A stretch of 64,000 nucleotides of DNA from Tetradesmus obliquus (taxonomy: Eukaryota; Chlorophyta; Chlorophyceae; Sphaeropleales; Scenedesmaceae): assembly GCA_030272155.1 (NCBI GenBank), contig CP126200.1, positions 3,782,001 to 3,846,000 on the forward strand, in the 5' to 3' direction. The translations under genes and the position numbers were made by a program. Shown here one piece after another: positions 46,351-58,993 of this stretch (positions within the stretch are counted from its first letter, which is position 1; each line of letters opens with the position of its first letter). Under the pieces are notes generated by a model. The model worked only from the letters and a program-made list of their open reading frames with translations, was not told the DNA's origin and ran no database searches.

Positions 46351-49300
46351 GCGATACATTGTACTGCCATGTGGAAGCAGTACATTGGGTGAGCGGCACG
46401 CTGGAGATGAAGCTCAGTTGGAGCAACTGCCACGTTGAGCAGTACATGGACTGAGCGGTACATTGTACTGCCATGTGGGAGCAGTATGCTGACTGCGCGG
46501 CACATTGTTTGTGTGCATGTACGGCGGAACCAAGACAGCAGCAGCTGTGGCAGCAGCTGCTGCAGCAGCTGCTGCCGTCTTGGGCTCGGGCCCTCTGTTG
46601 AGATTGGTTTGCGGCGGTTGTTGTTGGCAATGGTGTGCAATGCGGCGTGTTTTGAGCGGGGAGTTGTACAGTCTGTACTGATGTGCAGGTGACAGTGCAT
46701 TGCTTGGGGAAGCTTTGGCTGTGTGTGTCAATCCGGGTGTACTTCATGCAGAGCACCTAGAAGCATTTGGGTGGCAGGGGTTGGGGCATGTGCATCACAT
46801 GGGCATGAACACAGTCGATTTGTGTTGCTGCTGGGCATGTAGCGAGTGCTTGTTTGGTGCATGCGATAAGCGGCTGCGTACATGTTTATGTGTGATCAAC
46901 ATGTCGCTGTTGCAACCAGCTGCTGGCGCACGCAGCCGTCTTGCTGGCCATGCCAGCCACTGCAGCAGCCTGCAGCGAGTCTTGGCAATGAGTTGTTATT
47001 TGGCTTAAGTCAGGTTCAGCACTGCTGCCATGAGCTGCTAGAGTGCACATGTGCTGCACGTGCTGGCAGATGGTGAGGGGCTCTGCTTTATTTGCATGCT
47101 GGCTGGCTGTCATGGCCGCCACTGCTGCTTGCTGCAGAGTGCATTGACGAACACCACCACCAGCACAGTCATGAGGCCGTCTTGCGCTGTCGTCACGGCA
47201 CGTTTGCACGGTGCATACCATAGCTTTAGGGCTGTTGGCCAAAACTGCTGTGTGCAGGGCGTTGTATGACAGCGCGGTTGGCGCTTGCGCGGCAGCCGCC
47301 GTGGCCGTCGCAGGCACTGCCGCTATTCTAGGCTGCTATGCTGTGACAGCCGATCATGCCTGCTGTTATTGTGCACGTGCCACTAGCACTGCATGCAACG
47401 CATGTCAGTTGCATTGTCTTGGACACGAGCATGTCATTTTGTGCAATGCAGCATACTAGCAGGTGATCAACTGCTGTGCTGGGCCACAGCTGCACACCTG
47501 GCTGGGTGCAGAGCAGCTTTTAGACAACAAATGATGGTTTTGAGGTGATGCGAGTGTTCGTCAATCACAGCATAGGTATGCAACTGCATCTTCTATGTAA
47601 GTCGATACTAGTGCTGCTAACCTGGACATCTACAACTTGTAGACACGGTATGGGGGGCGCCTGGCAGTCGACTTCAAGAATCATCAACATCTAGAAGATG
47701 CTTTTTAGTGCAGCACAGCTAGCTGTATATCTGCAGATATATACAGCACCGGCAGGTGTAACACACTGTGCCTGATCAGGTTGTCTTGGCAACTGCAAGC
47801 GCTTCAGATACGTGTTTGTTACAGCTGCAAGGGCACGAAGGCCATCACGATACTCAGCACCGTACACAGAGCCAAGAAAAATCTGCCCGACACACTGAGA
47901 CAAGATGCTGATGCGGCATCGTTGGCCGGCAGCATTCATCAACTGCTACTCTGACAAGCGTCATCAAAGCCATCACGCATTGTGCCTGACTGCCTAAACT
48001 TGTGATGCTGCGCTCTACACAGCAGGCCCATCCCTAGCGTTGTACAGTTGGTCATGACATGTGGCTGTGGCAGCCGCCCCTGTGCAGATGTAACAAACAC
48101 AGACGAGTCGCGCATGCAGCGCAGCAACGTGCGCGTCACATGGTGATGCGCAGGTCATGTGACCCACGACCAGTGTGCACGTAATAACATGCAGCAGAAA
48201 TTGCAGGATGGCAACTGCCCAAGCCAGCAGATCAACCACATGGGCCGCATGTCATACCACAGCAGCACTCACTGGCGGCACAAGCAGCACCTGAACGATG
48301 ACAGGTGGCAGCTGCTGCCCTCGCTGCTGCTAGTAACTGCGTCATGCAGCACCAGCAGCAGTGGGGACACCACACTTGCTGCATCCACGTACTGTAGCGC
48401 TTGCTCTACTACTTCTCTACTGCATCCCTGTTCAAGGCTGTAGTAACAGCGGGCAACAAAGCCCAGCCCAGCCCAGCTGTGCAAAGAAGCCAAGCGCTGC
48501 CCACTTCGTTGAGATCAGCTGCTGCACTAATAAAACAGCAGTCAACGTGCCACCTATAAACACAACTTTGCAACGTGACATCGTCCTGACAAGCTCCCTT
48601 CTGTGCCTAGATATAAACCAGCTAGAATACACTGCGGAGAGCGCAGACAAACAGGCACACCACCTTCAGCCGTTGGACATGAAACAGGTCAGTCGGTAAA
48701 CGTGAAAGCAAATGCGCCACCAGAGTAACCCGCGACCAAGTTAGGCCAAACAGCCCCCAAACCACTTCCTGGCTCTGTCTGCCGTACTCCGCCGCACTGC
48801 TGCAACCAGCTGTGAAGAACCATGCTATCACAGCTCATCAACACGGCACTTTCTTTGTGTTGGTGTATGGTACACACATCTGCCAATCAATCGGCTGCTG
48901 CCGCCTGTACGGCCGGCAGCCACGCAGCCAGTTACTGTGAAAGAAGAATATTTCTCTGATGCTGCGCTAAGAAATCCTGCACACCCTCGTGATGAGACAG
49001 ACAACGCACACGATGGACAAGACACAAATGCTGCCAAGCTGCTCCACAAGCACACCACAGTCATCCCCTGCCTGTCCCTGCCCTGCCCATTCTGCAGATC
49101 TGTGTAAAACGGTGCGATGCAACCCATGCATCGAGAGGCCGGACACCCCCCACCCCTCAGCACATCAAAAGCCCTTCAGTTGCAAACCAGCCTCTCTTGC
49201 TCAGCCTAGCCACCGCCCTGACTGAACACACATATATGCCCCTGCCTCCAGCCCGCCTGTGCGTGCTGTCCACGATCTGCCGCATCCATCTGCACCCCTG

Positions 49301-51851
49301 ATCTACCGCAGCACGTACCACCATCTATACAAGCAACACAGACCTCCCTCTGCCACCCCACACAGTGCAAGCAATTGCAGCGAAAGAGCCCAAGAGAGCC
49401 TGCTAATGCCCAGCCAGCTGCCTTGATCAAGGCTGGTTGGCACAGATGCCATGAAATGCAACAGGCGCGCTAGTAGACTCGGCCAGGAGCAGCCGGCAGC
49501 CGCAAGCAGCGCTGCCGGCACACCCCAGCCTCACATGCCCAGCTGCGCCTGCCCTCACACACATCCTGCAAGCATCACACTCTGCCTGGGAGATCTGCCG
49601 CCAAAGATCACAGTGCCTACTGGAATGCAGCACCGGTCACACATCTGCCACCTGTGTTGATCATGATATGCAGCAAGTTCAGCTGTTGGCGCATGAGTGG
49701 CTCACAACACTGCCAGCGCGCGGCGCGCGCCACGTGCTGAATGCAACGCCTGCAATGCGCACATGCTCCTCAAACTGTGCTTGTGGCACTGTGGGTTTGA
49801 TGCATTGTCCAATGCTGTACTGTACTGTTTGATCAAACGCACGAACAACCGGCTGCTTGCGTTATCCATCCGCACATACGACAGATATCCAGCAATAGAT
49901 ACTCGCATAGACACAAGAACTGGGTACCTACGCCACACACACAGGCGGGCAGGACTAACGAGCCCTCCACACACGCGCTGTGCCGGCAGTGTGCACGACA
50001 GCGTAAAAAATAGATCAGACTAACCAATTTCACTGGGCGACATGCCGGCGGCTGCGTGCAAAACACAGCAATGCAACACAACCCAGCCGGCAGCTGCATG
50101 CAGGACGCAGCACAGCACAGCCTTGGTTGCAACACTAGTGGCAAGAATGGAACACACAGCATGCCTGGCCGTGGACGAGTGGGCGCAGGCGCCACACTCG
50201 CTTGCCCCGAAAAGGTCAGGATACAGCCACGACACAGGCACACTGGTCACCACAATGAGTCCAACACAGAAAGTAGCTACTATGTGATAGTACACTACTC
50301 CTACTTTAATTGCAATCAGCAGTGCCAGGGTCCAATGCAGACACTCATGCACACACACTCATGGGGATTGAGGTAGAAGCCGCAACGGCGCACCAACAGC
50401 AGTGCACGGAGCCGGCAGAGGCAGCACAGGCATGCACACATGGCAACGCAGGCGTGACAAGCGCAGCGGCAACGCACACACGAGCAGAAGCGCAGTGTGT
50501 GAGGCACGCGCCGGCAGCACATGCACACAGCATCACGACATGATGGTACAGCCCTGCGCCAAAAAACAGCGACAGGGCACGGTGATCAAAGAGAGTGTCA
50601 GCAGTACAGAACAACGGCAGGCAGAGACACCCCACATGAGTGAGAGGCTCTGCGCTTTGCCGCACAGCCTGGCAAAGCCGGCCCTAGCAACACCAGCGCA
50701 ACAGCTAGCGAGTGCAAGAAGGTCTCTCGCAAGCACGCGTCTCCTAGCAGGAGTGCCCCCACCAGGCACAACTGCACTGACAACAACGCTGGCGCATACT
50801 GCCGCCTGCAGCCACGCTTTGTCAGCGCGTGCAACAAGCCAGCAGCAACAGCGCACAGTACGTCCACAAACGCAGAGTGCCCGACAAAACTGGGGGAACC
50901 ACAGTAGCTGAGACGCACACACCGCCACCGCCGCCTCAGCAAAGCGCACCTCTCAACACCACACAGGGATGGTAATGATTAAATGCAACACACACGCAGC
51001 TAGGCGCTTTATGAACGCCACATGCCGCAGCAACGCGTGCTGACCGCTGGAGGCAGCAGCATCCTGCCCCTGCTGATTGCGGGGTGGGTGGTGTGGCCCG
51101 TGCTGCACGTGCATTGCTGCACGCGGGGCATCCTCAAGAGCTGCCCGCCTCACACTGGCGCTCCAGGCCGGCCAATGGGCTTGTTGCCTTTGGCAGCAAC
51201 AGAAGCCTGCAGGAAAGCACAGCAAGCAGGAGCAGGGCAGAGAGACAGCGTCAGCAGAGCAGGGGCAGCAGGAGCTGGCAGCAGGCAGAGTGCTGCAGCG
51301 CAGTCACCTGCCACCATTGCTGCGCAGGTATGCCACTCGAGCATGTAGGGCAGCAAACAATACAAGCATTACACGGCATGTTGTGTGTGTTGGAAGCATG
51401 ATCATCATGATGGCGTCAGCTTGCTGCATGAAGATTAGCTTCACAATTACATGCGAATATACCAGCCTGCTTGCCAGACAGGTGTAACTTAAGACAGGGT
51501 AGCAGGCCCATGAGCTTTCAAACACGCTTTGCAACAGCACGCCAGGCAGGTGCTGAACAATAGCAGAAGATCTATGTGCGCCCCCTGGAAGGCTTTGCAG
51601 CAAGCGCACATGCTGCGCAAGGATAGCGCGCATGGGGCTGCTTGACGCCCCACACGGCCGGTTGCAGGTTTGTTAGCTGCATGTGCCATCTGGGTTTGTG
51701 GAAAAGGGGTGGCAGCCCCTCCTTACGACGATCCAGAGCCGATCACTACTTGCAGGAACCGCCACGCCATGTTGGCGGGCTGTACTGCTTGGTGGCGGTG
51801 TTGCTGGAAGATGAGCCAGGCCTGGCATACTTGTGACAGCCTGATGTGCCG
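46351..51851. other. 5.5-kb region without a supported gene
   Basis: Apart from the terminal echo at its left end, I see no domain or credible exon chain on either strand. Frames are short and Cys/His/Thr-rich, typical of shadows of GCA/TGC-rich non-coding DNA. It may include the 3' UTR of the E-Syt gene. Confidence 0.5.
46395..46454 (+). repeat. Echo of the last 20 E-Syt codons after the stop
   Basis: GTLEMKLSWSNCHVEQYMD plus a stop is copied 104 bp downstream of the genuine end, with TGA in place of TAA. A shorter piece (GTACTGCCATGTGG(A/G)AGCAGT) flanks it on both sides. It lies outside the coding region and outside any intron of the model. Confidence 0.92.
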
Positions 51852-52846
51852 TTAGGCTGAGACAGCCTGCTTATCAAAGCCAGCCGACAGGCAGCTGGTT
51901 TGGAGGCGGGCGACGCCTTGCAGGAGAGTTACTGCCGCAAGCAGCAGCAGCAGCAGCTGCGCTGCTGTGTGCTGGAGGCAACTAGCAGGGGCGCCATGCA
52001 GCGATCGGCGATTACACATGCCCACAGCAGCAGGGACGCATACCGGCTTTAGTACGAGCGCAAAGCGCACGGGGTGTTGGGAGCCCCTTAGTACATCATC
52101 AGCCATTGGCAGCCATCCTGCGCCGTTCCGGCCCACCTGCTTGCTCTTGGCAATGCTTTTGCTCATCATGCGCTCCGCCTCCAGCTGCTGCTGGTACCAC
52201 TTGCGCTTCTGGTTGAGCTTCTCCAGCGCTGCTCGCTGCATCTCGTCCTTGAAGTAGCTGCAGGAACAGGCAGGCACAGCAGTAAGGGCAACTGGTCAGC
52301 TGAGGTCCCGGAATGGCAGGCGCACGTGCGGCTGCTGCTGCGACCAACCCCAGACACGTCGCAAACACGTTCTAAGGCAAAAGCTCGTGCATGCAGTGCA
52401 TATTCTGCCGCAGCGGGTGTAACTGACTCGTTAAGCACCCACCTGTGGGTGATGGACGGGATGGGGACTGGCTGGCTCTTCGCAGAGCAGGTGTCACTCT
52501 CGCCAGATCCCAGCGTGCTATCTGTGAGACGCTCCAGCCTCTCAACCTCCATATCCCGGCAGAAGGACCCCCACCCAAGAGACGCGTCATCTTCCTCGGT
52601 GTCTGAGCTGCACGCGTCCATGCTGCAGCAGCTGGCCTCCTCGAAGTGACGAGAACCTTCTTCTTTCAACAGTAACTCTGAGAGCAAGCTGCGGCCGCGC
52701 GCCACGGCCGAGCTGGGCTGCTCTTTGCCATGACTGTCCCTGCGCTGCTGCGCCTGGTGGAAACCCACCACTGTTGGGTGCCCCGGGTGGGGCCCAAAAT
52801 GATTATCATGGTGTGCAAACGGTATGTGGCAGACAGGACCGGCCAT
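51852..52846 (-). CDS. Small protein with C-terminal coiled coil, unrecognised
   Basis: Exons 52846-52443 and 52257-52137 join in phase (THR/S junction), followed by a tentative 15-nt terminal exon 51866-51852 coding AVSA and a TAA. The sum is 540 nt and 179 residues. The N-terminal half is polar and His-rich (HHDNHFGPHPGHP). The middle is acidic/Ser-rich (SSDTEEDDASLGWGSF). The second exon is a strongly helical charged segment (FKDEMQRAALEKLNQKRKWY, then QQQLEAERMMSKSIAKSKQ) that should form a coiled coil. I do not recognise the family. Codon use and composition look genuinely coding. The terminal exon is uncertain: without it the frame runs on into the intron to a later stop. Confidence 0.6.
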
Positions 52847-55311
52847 GGCTTCTCATTCTCTGGATGCGGCGGCTTGCGAAATGCAGCCCGTTGGGTACCA
52901 ACGGACACTTTAGAAGCACTTAAACAATAATCTTATCGAACCGTAGCCACGGACGCTCATGAATGCACGCAACACATTTTGGCGCCCGCTGCGGTTTTGG
53001 GGCTTGATGCATGGGTGCTGCGCACAGCGCTTGACGCATAAACAAATGTTTCAAGTGTTGTCGATCGTCGACTCGAATGGTTTATCGAAGGCAGCCGTCG
53101 CGCTGACGGTGTGGCTGAACCTGGCTGGGCATACATTTTCTGAAACGCTTGCCAGCTTTGCAGGACGTTCTCAACTGCACTTCATTTGCGTCACTACGTC
53201 GTTAAGTGTTCTGAAGGGCGTGTTAGTGCCTGCAGGATAGCGTGTGGCTCTTAGCATCGCTACCTGTGGAAGTTCTGATTACGTCTGCGAGCAGCCTTGC
53301 ACTGTCTGCAATGTTGCGAACCTTGATGAAATATCTGATTTTGTTGTTTGTATACAACCACAGCGACAACATATCCTGAGCCAACAGCCTGACTGCAACA
53401 GCAGCAGCAGCTGTTGGGGACTGGTACATGTCAACCAGCTGGCTGCAGCAGTGCTGTGGATGTGTTCTGCGTGCATGTTTGCACCGGCAATGCGCTCGAA
53501 ATGTCCAACCGCCTATGGGGCTTGTCTACAGTTTCAAGCAACGTTTTGAAACATCCCACACGCAGTGCTTTGACACAACGGTGCTTCAAAGCAACGGTTT
53601 GATACATTCCACATGCAGTGGAAAGCTTCCACACCTATGAATGTGTACAGTTGGTTGCGTTGCCACTGTGTTACCTGGCAGAACTGTGTATACATATACT
53701 AAATGGTGGAAGCGTCAGACGCTTGATGCAGCCTGTCCACACCTTGCAATGCTGTGGTACCATACCCAGGTGTCACCAGGGTACACGCATCAGCAGCTGT
53801 GGCCCGGGGTTTCCTGGTCCAGCCTTGCCGTTCCCGTCGTGCTTGAAGGTGCGTGGATAGGCAATCACCTGAAGTCCAGGAGCCGTATACTTGGTGCAAA
53901 ACCTTTACATCCTGAAGGTTCAAAAGCCTGGGGGCATGCAAAGTCACATTGGTGAGGACTTCGCATGATGCTACAGGTGAGAACTTTGAATGATGCTATG
54001 GTGCCGGGCAGCCGTGCCTACATGAACAGCCCCACTTGGAGTGCCAGGAGACTTTGGTGGGGGTCTTCTGGCTCAGCATTGCTTGAAGGGGCACAGCTGT
54101 GCATGACCAGCGTACTTCGGTATCCTGACTTTGTCTAGAATTCGTCATTTTACATTGCGCACGGTGTGCTGTCAGCAGATCAGCCTCATGAGGAGCAAGC
54201 ACCCGGCTGGGCTGCCAGTGCACACATGTGCAGTGCCAGTGCATTGCTCTTACACAAGCTTTGCACACCGACACAGCATTGCGCGTCGCAGCCTTGCTCA
54301 CCCACTTCAGGCAAACAACGCTGTACGGTCTCATTTTGCCAGTGCTGCACACTGTATGGCATGCAAGGGCCCTTCCCTGGCCAGGGCAAGGGCCCGCTCA
54401 TGGGAGCCTCCCGCCGAGCGCTTCCGAAGCCTAAGTGCTGTGCAGCCTGCCTGCCACTGAGTGGGAGCATGCCAACAAACAACAACAGGGCCGCCCTGTT
54501 GCGGCAACCTCATTGAATGAGTGCAAGCTGAACTCGTCGTGGAGGACATGCACCTGGGTTCCACCAGTAACGCAAATCACGCTGTACAGCGCTGTACTAG
54601 CCTGCGCTCGCAACGGCTGCGGTTAGATTCATTCAGCCCCACAAGACGCACCATCATTGAGCGCACTACTGCAATGATTGACTGTGCACAGCGCGCATCA
54701 TTCAACTGAAGTATCTGCAGACAAAGGAAATCAGCGCACCGAAACATTAGCGCTTCAAAATGTACACTGCCTTTTGCAATCATGCCATCAACATAGTATG
54801 CGCGTCAGCACATAGCCGCACCCCACACCAAAGTGATAATGATATCGTTCCAATCGAGCCACAGTAACGACATACACCGTCAGGTGTAACAGGCCGCTTA
54901 AGTAATGCAGCACCACTGAAACAGTTCTGTCAAAACAGAACAGCCACACAGCAGGCAGATGTGCAACCTGCAACACATCACACCCAGTAGCAGATGTGAT
55001 ATGCTGTCACCAGTGCACCTGCTTCACGCAAGCACCCAGAGTCTTTCACAATGATACCGCATGCGGGCGAGAGCACAATGTACCGTCACCTGCATATGCC
55101 CGCCCTCTTGATGTGTACCGTACCTTTTGCACTTCAGCCAACAGCCTCATCATTCAAACATCATTCACGCACTACAGTGGCATTTCCACACAGCCGTAGC
55201 CTCAGACCATGGTGAACTAGCATGCATGCAACAAGTCCTGGCAACAGCATCACATCACATCACCCACGTGCAACACGGCACTCAAAATGAGGCCCTCGCG
55301 CAACACGGCAC
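52847..55311. other. Intergenic, one dispersed repeat
   Basis: No gene supported. It holds the promoter side of the small coiled-coil gene and, at 54058-54150, one copy of a dispersed repeat shared with 60494-60590. A 30-bp tandem pair (CAACACGGCACTCAAAATGA and CAACACGGCACTCAAATGAG) lies at 55270-55320 and overlaps the stop of the next gene. Confidence 0.5.
54058..54150 (+). repeat. Dispersed repeat, copy 1
   Basis: About 90 bp (TTGGTGGGGGTCTTCTGG, then CAGCATTGCTTGAAGGGGCA and CAGCTGTGCATGACCAGCGT) match 60494-60590 at roughly 85%. In one frame both read SGSALLE-AQLCMTSVL, but this copy has a stop soon after. Confidence 0.75.
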
Positions 55312-58300
55312 TCAAATGAGGCCCTCCAAAAGATCAGCCCCACCACCCACACCCGTCCATGCTGCATCAGCATTCATCGTAACAAGCGGCTTCTTGCAGT
55401 TGCAGCCAGCCGCCGGCAACATGCGCGCCTCCATGTCAAACCCTAAAACCCTCACAGGATACGAACCCAACTGAACCCCAGGCTGCACACCCATGGACAC
55501 AGGCAGGCCTCCACCAGCACTTGCACGGTAGTCGCCACGCTGCAGCCAGGGCTTGCCTCTCCATGTAGATCCACTCCTGGGCTGCTCGGCTGGCACCGCA
55601 AACAGCGCGCTGTCGCCAGTGACGCGGCTGTTGAAGAGGTGCAGGCCTGAGAAGCGCTCCAGAATGATCTGCGGCAGCAGCAGCAGCAGCAGCAGCAGCA
55701 GTGATTAGAGGTTGCAGTGGCAATGTGCTGCAGGAGCTTGCCAACCTCTGCAGTAGCATTTGCTGCTGATGTGTGTCCTGACCAGATCACATTGTTCTGT
55801 CATTATGCACGACCACCGCACCAGGTGCAGAAGTGGTTGATTACAGCGTTCAACACAATTGCCGCCTTCATCTCAGCAGACACTGACTGCAAGCCCCACC
55901 AGCAGCAGCACCAGCAGCAGCAGCAGCAGCAGCCGCTCACCTCGGAGCCGCCCTTGACCTCCAGCGTGCTGTTGATCAGCGTGATCGTGCTGTTGAGCAG
56001 CCGCAGCGTGGCCCCAGCCTCCAGAATGAGGCTGCTGTCAGTGATGAACACCCTGCTCTGGTCGTACAGCTCCCATGTTGAGGCGCTGATTGTGATGCTG
56101 CTGCCGCCACGCACCACGAGCCTGCAGGTGCAGCACAATACCACGAGGATTAGTTAGGACTCGCGTCGTGGCAGTGTTTGAGGGCCGTAGTGGGCTGTCA
56201 CGTGGTGTATGGCTGGCAGGGGCTGCATGGCCAAAACATCTACTGTGGCAAAACAGACATGCCACGCAATGCAGGCCTTGCTGCCACTGCTGCTAGCATG
56301 TCCTGTAAAGCACCCTGCAACACATGCCATCAGCAGCCCCAACAAACAGGCTGCCTGCAATGCAATGATCAGCTGTACACAGCCGCGCATCTCACCCATA
56401 GTAGTTGAAGGCCCTGAAGGGCGGAGCATCACACAGTGTCTCCCCATATGGTCCCTCTCCCCACTCTGGATCATATCCAGCCCCATCCAATGTATCCTTT
56501 GCATTCACTTCCGTGCTGATGACGCCCGGAGTGTCATTGTCCTCGTCACCAACCCTAGCTGCAGGAGCTGCAGCTGTAGCCGCTGGCGTACTGCTGCTAT
56601 CACTATCTGTGTCAGTTGAGTTGTTGGCTTTGTCAGTGTCGTTGTCGGCAGTGTTGCTAGAGTCCGTCTCTTTGTCAGTGTTGCTATCCTTGCTGTCTCC
56701 TGCTTTGTCAGTGTCGCCGTCCTTATCATCTCCTGCTTTGTCAGTGCTGTTGGTGCTGCTGCCGCTTGCTGCTGCTGCTGAAGGCGCAGCGACAGCAGGC
56801 AGGGGGGCAGGTGCAGGAGCAGGGGCAAGCAGGGAGCGCCGCTTGCCAGCACTGCTGCTGCTGCTGCTGCTGCTGCTGGCTGCTGCTGCTGCTGGCTGTC
56901 CGCATACATCACTACCCAGGCACTCCCCAGCTTCAAACTGAGGCTCAATGTAATCCTGGTCATAAAAGTCATCATATACATCCTGCAGATCGCGCAGTAC
57001 GCCGGGCAGAGGCATCACACATGAGTCAAAGTGCAGTTTCAATAACAGGTGATGCTGTCCTGGCAGATCTTGGGGTTCCCATCTGCTGCTGCTGCCGCTG
57101 CTGGGTGCTCTGCACAAGATCTTGAAAGCTATGCCTGCGCAAACCATACCGTCATACCAGCAGGACAGCTACATCCTTGCTGCTGCTTCTTAGCAACAAC
57201 CCACCAAACTTGGTCCCCGGCACGCAGCTACCGACAAACCCTACCAGCAAACCCTACCAACAAACCCTGCCAACAAACCCTACTTACATCGTCCGCATAG
57301 TCAAACGCCTGGCGGCCCCATCTGTCAGTCTTGGGCGGGTACTGCAGCATACCCAAGGCCTCTTTTTCAGGGCCGATCAGTAGGCCTTTCGTGTGACGCT
57401 TCCAGCATGCCTCCTTGTCCCCAAAGCATGCCTCAGCCAGTGCGTTTGGCTCAAAGGGCTTGTTGCAGGTGGCAGAGGCTGTGGTAGCACACAGCGGCGG
57501 CAGCAGCAGCGGCACATGCATTGTCGGACGAGCCGGCATGCCGCCCATGCAATTGGGCATGGTATCTAACGCATTTGTTGCAGGTTGTAAGTGGCATACA
57601 TAAACTCAAGCCGCATATAACTTTGCTTGATTACGAGTGCTTACTTGTTGCTGTCTGTTGCCTAATTGTGCACTGCTGCATCTGGCAGCACCAGTAGGCC
57701 ATGTAACTCTGCATCAAATACGAGTGCATACTTGTTGCTGCATGTATCTGAATTGTGCACTCTAAGACCTGACACCTGGCAGCAACAGCAAGACAGCAAC
57801 ACCACTCCATCCTGCTGCAGCGCACCTTGTGCTGGCGTCAAGTCAAACTCCTGTGTCACCATCCATGATGAGTTTGACTGGATGCTGATGCTGCTGCCGC
57901 CCTCCACCAGCACATGTGCTAGCTGTGTCTGGATGTTGCTGGACTGTGCTGCGACAACCTTGGACTGGCCAGACAGCCACAGCGATCCGGCATCCTCGAC
58001 CTCCAGATCTCCGTCATCCAAGATATGCAGCTCAGATCCTTCCAAAAGATCCAGATGAGATTCATCTAGCTCAAGATCATGGCCGGCTTCTTCACCAGCC
58101 GCTCCTTCCGCCCTGGTGATGGTCTGTGTATAGTGATTGTTGTTTTTGTTTTGCACGGGTGGTGGTGTTTGTTAGTGACATGCAGCAAGAGGCAGAGCAC
58201 GTGCAGTGACAGCATATCTGTGTTTTAATTTATCAACGTGCAAGCACTGTAGCCTCCACCATCTGCCACATGTGTTTTCTACAATGCCTGTCTTGAAAAC

Positions 58301-58943
58301 GCAGTGCCATCCAGTGCTGTTGTTGTGACAAACGCTGCAATGTTTGAATCTTGCAACCTTTACCTTCACCAGTGACAACATGCTCCAATAGCCTGCTTGC
58401 GATACGTGAACTGAAAGTGGGGCAGGTGACTCACTCTAGGGGGATAGCTTGCCCAGCCCTGTAACAGACCTCTCTCTCCGCTTGCATGCAACTAATGCAA
58501 TTGTTGTCAACAACACAGCAGGAAGTCTGCAGGGCACTCACCAGCTTGCTTCCTATGAAGCGCACAGTAGAGTTGAAGTTGGCATTGCTGCCTCCCTTGA
58601 TTGTGTTGTCCTCCCCAACAGCCTCCACCAGTACCCTGGCCAGCTCAATGCCATACAAGCTGGAGTTGAAAAACTGCGCGCCAGTAAGCTTGCCACTGCA
58701 ACTGCACCGAGTTTTGTTGCCTGGGGCAGCACATGTGCAGGGGGGTGCATCTGCCGGAGCTGCTGGTGCACACAGGGTGCACTTTGCATCATCCTGTCCT
58801 TTGCTGAGTTCAAAGTTGAAGATGGGTGTGCGCAGGGACAGCTTCTTCGGGTTGCCGTCGCAGACGTGTTCATCAAGGCGGCCGTTGCAGAGGTTGTTGA
58901 CACCATCGCTGTGCATGTCAGCAAGCAGGGCATCCAGCCTGGA

Positions 58944-58993
<50 letters not shown>

